Under the pieces are notes generated by a model that was given only the letters and a program-made list of their open reading frames with translations, was not told the origin of the DNA and searched no databases. The position numbers and the translations under genes were made by a program. Shown piece by piece: positions 8,605 through 17,713 of a stretch of DNA of 64,000 bases; the first letter of the stretch is position 1; every line of letters begins with the position of its first letter. This DNA is from Phenylobacterium haematophilum (GTDB lineage: Bacteria; Pseudomonadota; Alphaproteobacteria; Caulobacterales; Caulobacteraceae), in the NCBI RefSeq assembly GCF_014196295.1, contig NZ_JACIDK010000002.1, positions 911,768 through 975,767 on the forward strand. Direction: 5' to 3'.

Positions 8605-8706
8605 TTACGGACTCGTCAGTTCGGCCAGCGCCCGGGCCGACAGGAAGTCGCCGCCGGCCGGGATCCGGCGCTCGGCCACCGGCGGGTCGGCGCCGTCGTA
8701 GCTCAT
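8605..8706 (-). CDS. Possible 33-aa small ORF
   Basis: Minus-strand frame MSYDGADPPVAERRIPAG and onward to a TAA, placed two bases beyond the end of the VOC gene on the same strand. It may be a short coupled peptide or the remnant of a longer gene. There is no other support and function is unknown. Confidence 0.25.
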   Translation of the reverse strand: MSYDGADPPVAERRIPAGGDFLSARALAELTSP

Positions 8707-8708
8707 CT

Positions 8709-9395
8709 CTAAGCCTGGGCCACCGGCGGGGCGGTGTAGGAGGCCATCTGGGTCAGCACCTCGTCGGGCGTCGCCAGCAGGCGCTCATAGACCTCCTTCG
8801 GATAGACCATGTGCGGCATGGTCGGATCGTAGGGCGGCTGCGGCACTGGCGAGGGGCCGTCATAGGCGGCCGGCGCCTTGAAGCGGGCAGCCTCCTCCGG
8901 GGAAATGCCGGCCTTGGCCAACACCGCCGGGTCGATCCAGGCGGCCGGGTCGAGGGCCTTCTCCGAGGTCGCGACCTCCAGCGTCATCTGGTCGGGGCCG
9001 GCGAAGTAGATCGACTTGCACATGCCGTGGTCGATGGGGCCGATGACGTTGACACCCTTGCTGCGCATGCGGTCGCGCATAGCGATCAGGTCGGCTTCCG
9101 TCTCCACCCCGAAGGCCAGGTGCTGCAGCGTGCCGGGCGCGCTCGGCAGCGCCCCGGACCCCGCGTGCGTGCGGCCGAGTTCGATGGGAATGTCGGCCAC
9201 CGCCGGCAACTGCACGATCGAGAAGTAGCAGTGGTCGTTCAGGCGCAGGAAGGCGTGCAGCCCGCCGGGCACGCCGTGCATGTCGAAGAGCGCCACCAGT
9301 GGACAGCCCATCACCTCCGAGAAGAAGGCGATGTGCTTCTTGATGTCGGCGGCCATGAACGCGAGGTGGTGAATGCCGTTGGGATGCTGGGTCAC
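8709..9395 (-). CDS. VOC-family (glyoxalase/dioxygenase-like) protein
   Basis: A 228-aa cytosolic protein with two beta-alpha-beta-beta-beta halves: GIHHLAFMAADIKKHIAFF with a candidate metal-ligand His, and LQHLAFGVETEADLIAMRDR with IYFAGPDQMTLEVA, where His and Glu are usual metal ligands. The C-terminal extension has many prolines. The reaction cannot be assigned: glyoxalase-like, ring-cleaving and isomerase enzymes share this fold. The stop codon of tetR upstream overlaps its start, so the two form one transcript. Confidence 0.82.
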   Translation of the reverse strand: MTQHPNGIHHLAFMAADIKKHIAFFSEVMGCPLVALFDMHGVPGGLHAFLRLNDHCYFSIVQLPAVADIPIELGRTHAGSGALPSAPGTLQHLAFGVETEADLIAMRDRMRSKGVNVIGPIDHGMCKSIYFAGPDQMTLEVATSEKALDPAAWIDPAVLAKAGISPEEAARFKAPAAYDGPSPVPQPPYDPTMPHMVYPKEVYERLLATPDEVLTQMASYTAPPVAQA

Positions 9396-10051
9396 TGGAC
9401 TTCCTCCCGGGCTCTGCGGCCCTTTTCAGTCAGGAAGCCGCCGAGGACGGCTTCCAGGATCATCTCGTCGTGAACCTCGCGGCCCGCGGCGACGTCGCAG
9501 TCGAAAGTCGTGCGCATCATCGGCGCGAGATTGATTACACCAACGGCCGCCGTCTGCAGCGTCACCACGACCTGTTCGGGCGGGTAGGGGAGCAGGTCGC
9601 CGGCGGCGACGGCCTCGGCGGCGATGGCGGCCAGCCGGCGGTTGCGGGGGCCCAGCAGATGGCGGTCCAGCCATTCGAGCCGCTCGCCCCCGGCCATGCC
9701 TTCCAGCGCCACGATCCGCCCCAGCGCCGGGTGTTTCCAGCTGATCTGCAGGAAGAGGCGCATGGCCACCCGCAGCTGTGTCAGGGCCGGCGCGTCGGCT
9801 GCCGCCTCGATCAGCCGCTCTTCCTCCTGGATCACCGCACGCAGGCCGAGCATGGCGCTGCGCCAGAGGTGGGCCTTGTCCTCGAAGTGATAGTGCAGCG
9901 CAGGCTGCGACACGCGCGCGGCCTTGGCGATGCCGCCCATCGTCACCCGCTCGAAGCCCAGCTGCGAGAACTGGTCGAGCGCCACCGCGCGGATGCGCGC
10001 GGCGGTGGCTTCGCCCTTGGTCGTCGCGGCCCATTCACCGTCGTGCGGCAT
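9392..10051 (-). CDS. TetR-family transcriptional regulator
   Basis: A 219-aa protein whose N-terminal HTH (VTMGGIAKAARVSQPALHYH, then FEDKAHLW) is canonical TetR. ATG 10051 is chosen because a longer frame to 10111 would run through the operator-like palindrome. It heads an operon with the VOC gene and is divergent from the hydrolase at 10134. It probably represses both directions; the ligand is likely an aromatic or acyl substrate of the neighbouring enzymes. Confidence 0.87.
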   Translation of the reverse strand: MPHDGEWAATTKGEATAARIRAVALDQFSQLGFERVTMGGIAKAARVSQPALHYHFEDKAHLWRSAMLGLRAVIQEEERLIEAAADAPALTQLRVAMRLFLQISWKHPALGRIVALEGMAGGERLEWLDRHLLGPRNRRLAAIAAEAVAAGDLLPYPPEQVVVTLQTAAVGVINLAPMMRTTFDCDVAAGREVHDEMILEAVLGGFLTEKGRRAREEVQ

Positions 10052-10057
10052 GACGAT

Positions 10058-10092
10058 TGACTCTGTAATCAGCTTTTCTGATTTTGTAGTCA
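10058..10092. promoter_or_regulatory. Nested palindromic operator in a divergent promoter
   Basis: TGACT, ATCAG, CTGAT and AGTCA are spaced by exactly five bases each, so the outer pair and the inner pair form a nested palindrome of 35 bp. It lies seven bases before the TetR start and 42 bases before the hydrolase start, the expected place for TetR autoregulation. Confidence 0.7.
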
Positions 10093-10133
10093 GAAATTGG
10101 AGGCGCCTCAAGTCGCGCCCGAGGGAGGGACGG

Positions 10134-11285
10134 ATGGCGGTGGTTCGCGAGCCCTACGGCTTTGTCCATGCGGACAAGAGCCGGCTGAAGGAGGTTTATG
10201 GCGGGCCCACCGGCCAGGTGTTCGTCGAGTGCATGAGGGTGCGGCCGGACGTCGGCGACTCGAACACCGTCATCCTGTTCAGCCACCCGGTCGGTGGCGG
10301 CTCGTTCCTGCCGCTGGTCTCGGCCCTGGCGCGGGCCGGGCGGCACGTCATCTATTGCAACCCGCGCTACCGCGGAAACGACACTGCGCTGATCATGGAG
10401 AAGTGCCTCCTCGACCTGGGGGCCTGCATCGCCGATCTGAAGACGCGGTTCGGCTACGAGAAGGTGGTGCTCGGGGGCTGGTCCGGCGGCGGCTCGCTGT
10501 CGTTGTTCTATCAGGACCAGGCGCAGACCCCGACCATCACCCACACGCCGGCGGGCGACGAGGTCGATATCGCCGGGGCCGGGCTGCAGGCGGCGGACGG
10601 GATACTGCTGCTGGCCGCGCACATCAGCCGCTCGGTGACCATGACCGAATGGCTCGATCCTTCGATCCTCGACGAATCCCGGCCGTTCGAGCGCGACCCG
10701 AGCCTCAACCTCTACGACCCGGCGTTCCCCGAGACTGCGCCGTATTCCGCGGCCTTCGTGCAGCGGTTCCGGCAGGCGCAGATCGACCGCAACCGGCGGA
10801 TCACCGCCTGGGCCAAGGACCAGCTCGCCGCGCTGAAGGCGGCCGGCGATCCCGACGCCGAGCGCTGCTTCGTGGTGCAGGGGACCATGAGCGACGTCCG
10901 CTGGACCGATCCGAGCCAGGACCCGTCCGATCGCCGGCCCTACACCTGCTACCTCGGCGATCCGAAAATCGTGAACGACGGGCCGGTGGGGCTGGGCCGC
11001 TTTACCACTCTGCGCTCGTGGCTCTCGCAGTGGAGCTATGACGAGAGCCGCGCCAACGGGATGGTCAACGCCGGGCGGATTTCCTGCCCGGTGCTGGTGA
11101 TCAACAACACCGCCGACCTCGCCTGCACGCCCAGCCATGCGCAGCGCCTGTTCGACGCCACCGCCTCGGCCGACAAGAGCCTCGTGCACATCGAGGGCGC
11201 GGACCACTACTACGCCGAACGCCCCGACCTGCTGCCGCGGGCGACGACGGCGATCGGCGAGTGGCTGGACGCCCGCGGGTTCTAG
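10134..11285 (+). CDS. Alpha/beta hydrolase
   Basis: A 383-aa hydrolase. GGWSGGGSLS contains the nucleophile elbow (G-W-S-G-G); the late acid is likely in NNTADLACTP and the catalytic His in IEGADHYYAE. SHPVGGGSF is the oxyanion-hole region. It has an insert between strands and no signal peptide. ATG 10134 follows GAGGGAGG and matches family starts; the longer frame from 9924 is antisense to tetR. Divergent pairing with TetR/VOC suggests catabolism of an aromatic or lactone-like substrate, which is not proven. Confidence 0.85.
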   Translation: MAVVREPYGFVHADKSRLKEVYGGPTGQVFVECMRVRPDVGDSNTVILFSHPVGGGSFLPLVSALARAGRHVIYCNPRYRGNDTALIMEKCLLDLGACIADLKTRFGYEKVVLGGWSGGGSLSLFYQDQAQTPTITHTPAGDEVDIAGAGLQAADGILLLAAHISRSVTMTEWLDPSILDESRPFERDPSLNLYDPAFPETAPYSAAFVQRFRQAQIDRNRRITAWAKDQLAALKAAGDPDAERCFVVQGTMSDVRWTDPSQDPSDRRPYTCYLGDPKIVNDGPVGLGRFTTLRSWLSQWSYDESRANGMVNAGRISCPVLVINNTADLACTPSHAQRLFDATASADKSLVHIEGADHYYAERPDLLPRATTAIGEWLDARGF

Positions 11286-11432
11286 GCGTTCGCCGCCGCC
11301 AACTCGGGGTTTCGCCCGATGCCGCTGGCGGCGCGTCGGCCTGTAGCCTGAGCATCCAAAGGCGCGTGCGGCCTTAGCGGGCGCCGTCACTTCGCGATGG
11401 GCGCCATCGCTGTGCCGACAGGGTGAGCCCGG

Positions 11433-13670
11433 ATGTCCCTCGTGGATGCACTTGCGCTCGTCAAACGCCTCCTGATCCTGGGCTGCATGCTCGGCGTGAT
11501 GTGGCTCGGGGTCTGGATCGCTCCAGCCTTCGGCCAGGAACGGCCTGCGCCGGCGCGGCCAAAAATCGGCCTGGTGCTGTCGGGCGGCGGTGCGATGGGC
11601 ATGGCCCATGTCGGCGCCATCCAGACGCTGGAGAAGCTCGGCATCCGTCCGGACCTGGTGGTCGGAACCTCGATGGGGTCGATCGTCGGCGGCCTCTATG
11701 CTTCGGGCATGAGCGGAAACGAGCTCGAGCACGCCATCGAGACCATGGACTGGGACCTGATCTTCGACACCTCGCCGCCGCGCGAGGGGCTGACCTATCG
11801 TGAAAAGCAGCTGCAGGCGGCGTTCCCGGTCAAGGCCAGCGTGGGACTCGCCGGCACGCGGCTGCGCAGGCCCGACGCGTTGATCTCGGACGCCAACCTG
11901 CTGCTCGAACTGCGCCGGCTGGTGCGAGTGCGAGCCGCGGTCCCGACCTTCGACGACCTGCCGATCCCGTTCCGAGCGGTCGCCACTGATATCGAGACCG
12001 GCAAGAAGGTGGTGCTCGACCGCGGTGAACTGGCCGGCGCCATGCGCGCCTCGATGTCGGTGCCGGGCGTGTTCGCGCCCTACAGCCTGGACGGCAAGCT
12101 GCTGGTCGACGGAGGCATGTCGGACAACGTGCCGATCGACGTGGCGCGGGATATGGGCGCCGACGTCGTCATCGTCGTAGCCACCCAGACGCCGTTGCTG
12201 GCGGCCGACCAACTGCGCAGCCTCGGCGGCATTCTCGGCCAGACCGTCACCCTCCTGATACTGGCTAACGAACGACAGCAACTGGCGACGCTGAAGCCCG
12301 GCGACGTGCTGATCAGCGTCAACACCGGGGAGCTGTCTTCAACAGACTTCAAGCGCGGTGCGGAGTTCATCGCGATCGGCAAGGCGGCGTCCGAAAAGCA
12401 GCTCGCCGGCCTGCAGCGAATCGCCGCGCTTGGCCCGTCGCAGCCGGCGGTCAGCGTCGACAAGCCGCCGCCGACAATCGACTACGTGAAGGTCGAAAAC
12501 GACTCCCGGCTTTCGGACAAGATCCTGCTGCGGCGGATCGAGCCGTTCGTGGGCAAGCCGATGGAACCTGACGAGGTCGGGACGGCCATGCGCGACATCT
12601 ACGCGATGGGCATGTTCTCGCGCGTCGACTACCGGATCGAGGAGGGCGCCGACGGGCGGACAGGCCTGGTGGTCAACGCCGTCCAGCGGCCCGGCGACGC
12701 CAATCGCCTGCGTCCCGGCGTGACCATCGCCGCCTCCAGCGAGAGCGGCACGGAGTTCGACTTTTCCGCCGAACTGCGGCTGGTGCAGCTCGACAGCTAT
12801 GGCTCGGAGGCGCGCTTCGTCGGCGCGCTAGGCGAGCGGACATTATTCTCGGCCGAGTACTTCAAGGTGCTCGACAGCTACCAGCGCTGGTTCGTCGACG
12901 TGATGGGATCGGTGCAGAAGCGCCCGATCAAGGTCTACAACGACACCGGGTTCCGGCTGGGCGAGTACGATGCCTCCTACGGCCTGCTTTCGCTGGCGCT
13001 GGGCCGCCAGTTCGGGACGATCGCCGAACTGCGCGCTGGCGTCGACCTCGGGAGCGGATCGGCCTCGCTGCAGGAGGGCGACCTCGCGCCGCGCGATTTC
13101 GATCTCAAATGGGGGCAATTGGCCTTCTCCGCCGGGGCCGACACGCTGGACAATCCGTATTTCCCCAGCCGCGGTATGAGCGGACGGCTGCAGTGGAACG
13201 TCGGGCTGGAGGCGCTGGGAAGCGAGACCGGCTTCCAGACCCTGCGGTTGGACAGCATCTACGCCTTCAGCAAGGGGCGCCAGGCGCTCAACTTCAACAT
13301 CTCCGGCGGCGATACGATTCAGGGCGACCTGCCGCTGGCCTCGCTGTTCACCCTGGGCGGGCCGTTCAGCTTCCCAGGCTATTCGGTCGAGGAATTGACG
13401 GGCGAGACCTTCGCCGTGGCGCGCGGCATGTACCGCTACAAGCTGACCGACAGCTCCAAGAGCCTGATGAGCGTGCCGCTCTATGTCGGGGCGACCCTGG
13501 CGGTCGGCAACGTTTGGGCGCGGCATGGAGACGCCGAGGCGAACGACGTGCGGGTGGGCGCGAACGTGTTCCTGGCGGCCGACACCCTGATCGGCCCGGT
13601 GTTCATCACCGCTGGGGCGGCGGACGACGGGCGGACAGCGGTCTACTTCTTCATCGGCAAGCCGTTCTGA
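11433..13670 (+). CDS. Patatin-like phospholipase with outer-membrane barrel
   Basis: A 745-aa PlpD-like type Vd protein. A hydrophobic signal segment ends at AFG. The patatin domain (about 45-300) has the GGGAMG oxyanion loop, the GTSMG nucleophile serine and the DGG dyad in LLVDGGMSDN. A single POTRA-like segment follows (about 345-420), then an Omp85/BamA-like beta-barrel whose C-terminus ends VYFFIGKPF with terminal phenylalanine. It is probably a lipid hydrolase displayed at or released from the outer membrane. Confidence 0.88.
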   Translation: MSLVDALALVKRLLILGCMLGVMWLGVWIAPAFGQERPAPARPKIGLVLSGGGAMGMAHVGAIQTLEKLGIRPDLVVGTSMGSIVGGLYASGMSGNELEHAIETMDWDLIFDTSPPREGLTYREKQLQAAFPVKASVGLAGTRLRRPDALISDANLLLELRRLVRVRAAVPTFDDLPIPFRAVATDIETGKKVVLDRGELAGAMRASMSVPGVFAPYSLDGKLLVDGGMSDNVPIDVARDMGADVVIVVATQTPLLAADQLRSLGGILGQTVTLLILANERQQLATLKPGDVLISVNTGELSSTDFKRGAEFIAIGKAASEKQLAGLQRIAALGPSQPAVSVDKPPPTIDYVKVENDSRLSDKILLRRIEPFVGKPMEPDEVGTAMRDIYAMGMFSRVDYRIEEGADGRTGLVVNAVQRPGDANRLRPGVTIAASSESGTEFDFSAELRLVQLDSYGSEARFVGALGERTLFSAEYFKVLDSYQRWFVDVMGSVQKRPIKVYNDTGFRLGEYDASYGLLSLALGRQFGTIAELRAGVDLGSGSASLQEGDLAPRDFDLKWGQLAFSAGADTLDNPYFPSRGMSGRLQWNVGLEALGSETGFQTLRLDSIYAFSKGRQALNFNISGGDTIQGDLPLASLFTLGGPFSFPGYSVEELTGETFAVARGMYRYKLTDSSKSLMSVPLYVGATLAVGNVWARHGDAEANDVRVGANVFLAADTLIGPVFITAGAADDGRTAVYFFIGKPF

Positions 13671-13724
13671 GGTGGGAACTTCGCCGCGTGGCGGGCGGTT
13701 GCCCGTGCGGAGGCAGCGACCATC

Positions 13725-13925
13725 ATGGCGCAGGCCAGACATACGCAGGACGGGAGCCGGACTAACGTACGGCCGCGCTCGCGGCTGGACGGTCATCGGG
13801 CGATCCTCTGGATCCTGGCCCTGGCGTTCGCGGTGTTCGTGGTGGTGTTCCTGACCAGCCCCAAGGAAGGGGCCGACCCGCAGACGGGCGCGCCGCCGGG
13901 CGAAGTCCCGGCAGCGCAGCCCTGA
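13725..13925 (+). CDS. Small single-span membrane protein
   Basis: A 66-aa frame with a basic N-terminus, one hydrophobic helix (ILWILALAFAVFVVVFL) and a Pro-rich tail. GGAGG lies in a good ribosome-site position upstream. It follows the patatin gene by 55 bases and ends four bases before the convergent gene. No family recognised. Confidence 0.5.
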   Translation: MAQARHTQDGSRTNVRPRSRLDGHRAILWILALAFAVFVVVFLTSPKEGADPQTGAPPGEVPAAQP

Positions 13926-13928
13926 GGT

Positions 13929-14750
13929 CTACTTGGCGGGCAGGACCCGCTGGGCGACTATTTCGCGGCCGGTGCGGCTGATGCCGTAGAGCACGCCGCG
14001 CTCGCTTTCGTCCCAGTCGATGGCCTGGCCCTCGGTGGCGACGCCGATGGTGTCGAGGTGGTCCAGCACCGCGCCGCCTTCCTTCGGGAGGGCCAGGACG
14101 TAGAGTTCCGGATGGTCGTGCCCGGTGATGTAGAGCTTGCCGTCCGGCCCCCAGCCGCCGCCCGACGAGCTCATCGGCTTGAAGCGGTCGAGCACCGACT
14201 GCGGGAAGCTCCAGCTCTGGGTCTGGCGCCACTCGTCGTCGAAGCGGACCAGCACCGAGTGGCGGTGGTCGCGCGGGGCCTCGCCGCCCTTGCCGTCATA
14301 GTTGGCGAAGGCCGCCCACCAGGCGCCGTCCTTGCGGTCGACCCAGGTGATCGATCCGCGGCCGGGGCCGAGGGCGACGGTGCGCAGGTGCTTCATGGTC
14401 GCCGGATCGAAGAACTCCACGGCGCTCCAGTGCGGCACGGCCGGGAAGTTGGAGCTGGCGCAGACCAGTTCCTTGGCGATCACCGCGCACGAGTTGATGT
14501 GCGGATAGCGGATCGGGTCGCCCTTCCACTCGGCGACCTTGGCGCCGGTCTTCTTGTCGTACTTGGCGATGGTCGAGTTGGCGACGGCGTAGACGTGGGC
14601 GGCGTCGACCGCCACGCCTTGCCGGGCTTCGGGGGCCGGATAGCGGCGCAGCACCTCGGCCGTACGCGACGGCGCGGGCGCGGCGGCTTCCTCGGCGATG
14701 GCGGGGGCCGAGACGGCGAGCGTCCCGGCCAGGATCAGCGAACGGATCAT
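13929..14750 (-). CDS. Secreted beta-propeller-like protein
   Basis: A 273-aa protein with a signal peptide (MIRSLILAGTLAVSAPAIA) and repeated beta-strand units with NHL/YVTN-like spacing (VAVDAAHVYAVANSTIAKYD; GPDGKLYITGHDHPELYVL). A periplasmic propeller is likely; similar proteins are sometimes mislabelled cycloisomerases. ATG 14750 lies 12 bases after the TonB receptor stop, so it is in that operon and may process or capture the receptor's substrate. Confidence 0.72.
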   Translation of the reverse strand: MIRSLILAGTLAVSAPAIAEEAAAPAPSRTAEVLRRYPAPEARQGVAVDAAHVYAVANSTIAKYDKKTGAKVAEWKGDPIRYPHINSCAVIAKELVCASSNFPAVPHWSAVEFFDPATMKHLRTVALGPGRGSITWVDRKDGAWWAAFANYDGKGGEAPRDHRHSVLVRFDDEWRQTQSWSFPQSVLDRFKPMSSSGGGWGPDGKLYITGHDHPELYVLALPKEGGAVLDHLDTIGVATEGQAIDWDESERGVLYGISRTGREIVAQRVLPAK

Positions 14751-14761
14751 CCCGCGGGCTC

Positions 14762-17362
14762 CTAGAAGTTCACCGCCGCGCCGACCCAGTAGGTGCGGCC
14801 GTAGTTGGCCCACTCCTGCAGGTAGCGGCGGCCGGGGCCGGTCACTTCCTGGCGGCCGGTGTTCGACAGGTTCTGGCCTTCCACGAACACCGTGAAGCGG
14901 TCGGTGAAGCGATAGGACAGGCTGGCGTCGAAGACGTGGCGACCCTTCCAGTACTGGTCGGAGTTGGGGTTGGCGTCGTTGATCGTCTCCAGCTGGCCGC
15001 CGATGTAGTTGTGGGACACCCGGGCCTCGAACGGACCTCGCTGATAGTAGATCGACTCGTTGGTGGTGATTTCCGGCTGCTGGAAAAGGCCGGTGACCCG
15101 GGGGCCGGTCGAGGTCAGGAAGGTGAACTCGGTGTCCAGCCAGGTGATATTGCCGTTGAAGCCGAAGCCGTCGAACGGCGCGGGCAGGAAGGTGAAGGCC
15201 TGCTGGACGGCGAACTCGACGCCGCGGATCTTGGCGCTCTCGGCGTTGCGCGGGGTCGACACCAGCACGGTCTCCGGGCCGCGACCGACGTCCAGGGTCT
15301 CGGTCGAGGACAAGGTGAAGATCTCATTCTCGATGTCCTTGGAGAACACCGCCAGCGAGATCATGCCGTCGGTCGGATAGTACTCGACCGACAGGTCCAG
15401 GCCGCGGCTCTCGCGGGCCTTCAGGCCGGGATTGCCGCGCGACAGGGTCGGCTGGCTGCCGTCGAAGTTAATGCCCTCGGTCGCGGCCAGCGAGCCGTAG
15501 TCGGGACGGCCGATGGTGTTGGTCCAGGCGGCGCGGACGATCAGGTCCTCGCGCGGCTTCCACTCCACGTGCAGGCTGGGCATCCAGTTGCCGTAGGATC
15601 CCGAGTTGCTGACCGGGGTCAGCACGCCGCGGGTGCTGCGCACGGCGTCGGACTCGACCTCGGTCTGCTCGAAGCGGACGCCGCCGAGGACGGTGAAGTC
15701 GCCCCACGCATAGCTGGCCTGGGCGTAGGCGGCGTAGATATCCTCCTGCACCTTGTAGTCGCCGGTCGGAGCATTGGTCGTCGTGGTGAAGCGGCTGCGG
15801 TTGGCGTTGAAGAAGTCCATCGCCGCGCCCGCGTCGATGCGCGGGGAGAGCAGGTAGCGGCCGGCGATCAGCTCGCTCGGACCCGGCTTGTCGACCTCGG
15901 CCAAGGTGTAAACGAAGCCCGATCCGGCCCGATAGTTGGTCTGGCTGGAGTTGAACTCGCGCTCGGTCGAGCGCAGCAGGCCGCCGAACTTGGCCTTCAA
16001 GTTGCCGTCGGCGTTACCGTCGTCGAACGCCAGGTCGAAGCGCGCCTGGGCGGTGGTCTCGTCAGTCTTGGTGAGCGAGTCGCGGTGCTGCTGCAGCACG
16101 AAGTTGGCCGGGTTGCGGGCGGCCCCGTCGTTGACCGGCGTAAATACCGGGAACAGCGGATTGGTGGTGTCGTAGTTGAACGCGTAGTTGGCGCCCTGGG
16201 CGTCGACGGTGCGGAACTCGACCGAATGGTTGGGGACTTCCAGTCCGGCCTGCGAGTAGACGAGGTCGCCGCTGGCGGTCCACTGCGGCGCGAAGGTCCA
16301 CTCGAAGCCGCTGCGCAGCAGGCCGATCTCGCGCTTGGTGATCGGCTGGTTCAGCTGGATCACGCCGCGGCCGCGGGCGAAGTAGCCGCTGGTCGGGGTC
16401 TGGTTTGCGACGTTGCCGAGCGGCTCGAGGCGGTACTCGATACGCTCCTCGTCGTCCTCCATGCGCGAGAACAGGCCTGCAGCTTCCCAGCGGAAATCAT
16501 CCGTCGGGCGGTACTCGATCTTGGCGTTCACGCCGCTGCGCTGCTTGGTGTTGTTGTACCAGAACAGCCGCTGATAGGTCGGCACCTGGATGCCGTTGCC
16601 GGTCGGCGCGCCCGAGGCGACCGGGGCCCCGGCGGCGGTGTACTCGCGCACCGACGGGTCCTGGGATTCGACCTGCGGGATGTCGTAGTCGAGTTGCTCG
16701 TGCGAGGCGCCGACCACCACGCCCCACTGGTCCTGGTCGCCGAAGGTCGTGCCGGTGGCGAAGGCCAGGCGGTAGGACGGCTTGTCGTTGCGCACGTCGC
16801 CGCTGCGCTCGTACATGCCGTACGAGGCCATGCCGTTGAAGAACGGGCGGCCGATGTCGAAGGCGCTGCGGGTGGTGACGTTGATGACCCCGCCGATGGC
16901 GTTGCCGTCGTTCTCCGGCGTCACCGTCTTGATGACTTCCAGCCGCCCGGCCATCACCGAGGGGACGATGTCCATCGGCACGGTGCGGCCGCTTTCGTCG
17001 ACCGAGGCGACCAGGGCACCGTCGATGGTCGTGCGGTTGTAGGTCGAGCGCAGGCCGCGGATGACGGGGAAGCGGGGCTCGCCCTGGTCTTCCATCACCG
17101 AGATGCCGGGAATGCGGCGCAGGGCGGCGGCGGTGTTGTGGTCGGGCAGCTTGCCGATGTCGTCGGCCGAGACGACGTCGGCGACCACGAAGGACTCGCG
17201 CTTCACCTCGATGGCGGCGCGCTGGGCCTCACGCTGGCCGGTGACGACGATCTCCTCCACCGCGGCCGCGTCGTCGTTGGCGAAGGCCGGCGTCGAGAGC
17301 GCCGTGCCGGCGAGAAGCAAGGCAAGGCAACCGGAAACACGCGGAACGAAAGGCATCTGCAC
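14762..17362 (-). CDS. TonB-dependent outer-membrane receptor
   Basis: An 866-aa protein. The signal peptide ends TPAFA and the TonB box is VEEIVVTGQ. The plug domain runs to about residue 190 (LRRIPGISVMEDQGEPRFPVIRGL), followed by a 22-strand-type barrel ending WVGAAVNF with terminal aromatic residue. The plug region resembles Caulobacter-type receptors for carbohydrates or siderophores (IRGLRSTYNRTTIDG). It forms a two-gene operon with the secreted propeller. The substrate is unknown. Confidence 0.93.
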   Translation of the reverse strand: MQMPFVPRVSGCLALLLAGTALSTPAFANDDAAAVEEIVVTGQREAQRAAIEVKRESFVVADVVSADDIGKLPDHNTAAALRRIPGISVMEDQGEPRFPVIRGLRSTYNRTTIDGALVASVDESGRTVPMDIVPSVMAGRLEVIKTVTPENDGNAIGGVINVTTRSAFDIGRPFFNGMASYGMYERSGDVRNDKPSYRLAFATGTTFGDQDQWGVVVGASHEQLDYDIPQVESQDPSVREYTAAGAPVASGAPTGNGIQVPTYQRLFWYNNTKQRSGVNAKIEYRPTDDFRWEAAGLFSRMEDDEERIEYRLEPLGNVANQTPTSGYFARGRGVIQLNQPITKREIGLLRSGFEWTFAPQWTASGDLVYSQAGLEVPNHSVEFRTVDAQGANYAFNYDTTNPLFPVFTPVNDGAARNPANFVLQQHRDSLTKTDETTAQARFDLAFDDGNADGNLKAKFGGLLRSTEREFNSSQTNYRAGSGFVYTLAEVDKPGPSELIAGRYLLSPRIDAGAAMDFFNANRSRFTTTTNAPTGDYKVQEDIYAAYAQASYAWGDFTVLGGVRFEQTEVESDAVRSTRGVLTPVSNSGSYGNWMPSLHVEWKPREDLIVRAAWTNTIGRPDYGSLAATEGINFDGSQPTLSRGNPGLKARESRGLDLSVEYYPTDGMISLAVFSKDIENEIFTLSSTETLDVGRGPETVLVSTPRNAESAKIRGVEFAVQQAFTFLPAPFDGFGFNGNITWLDTEFTFLTSTGPRVTGLFQQPEITTNESIYYQRGPFEARVSHNYIGGQLETINDANPNSDQYWKGRHVFDASLSYRFTDRFTVFVEGQNLSNTGRQEVTGPGRRYLQEWANYGRTYWVGAAVNF

Positions 17363-17434
17363 CCCCCAAAACTGAAAAACGGGCGGAGCAGTAGGGAGGC
17401 CGGACGACGGCGCGGTGACAGGTCGATGAACGGA

Positions 17435-17713
17435 TTACGAAACCGGGGGAGCCTGGCGCAGCAGGAACACGGTCAGGGCGAGCTGGGCTATGAGGATCGC
17501 GTATAGGACGCTGGCGAAGGGCTGTTTGCGGGTCTTGTGGCGGAACACCTGCTGGGCCAGCACCGCGCCCGGACCGCCGCCGGCGGCCGCGAAAGCGAGC
17601 AAGGTTCGTTCGGCGATTCGGCGCTCGCCACGCTCGGCGCAGGACTTGTCCCAGCCCATCGCCGCGAACGCGGCGAGGTTGGCCAGGCCCAGATAGGCGA
17701 GCAGCAGGCTCAC
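17435..17713 (-). CDS. DUF1294 membrane protein
   Basis: A 92-aa membrane protein. AMGWDKSCAERGERRIAER and GGGPGAVLAQQVFRHKTRKQ are the characteristic DUF1294 core between two or three hydrophobic helices. The GTG at 17713 overlaps the GNAT stop (GTGA). The longer ATG frame to 18229 is antisense-type sequence over the GNAT gene and was discarded. Function unknown. Confidence 0.85.
   Translation of the reverse strand: MSLLLAYLGLANLAAFAAMGWDKSCAERGERRIAERTLLAFAAAGGGPGAVLAQQVFRHKTRKQPFASVLYAILIAQLALTVFLLRQAPPVS

Noticed and set aside
10035-12281. A 748-aa minus-strand open frame
   Set aside because: It covers the hydrolase and patatin genes, which have clear family motifs; the frame is an effect of high GC content.
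14936-17506. An 856-aa plus-strand open frame
   Set aside because: It is antisense to the TonB receptor and is Val/Gly/Arg-rich without domains.
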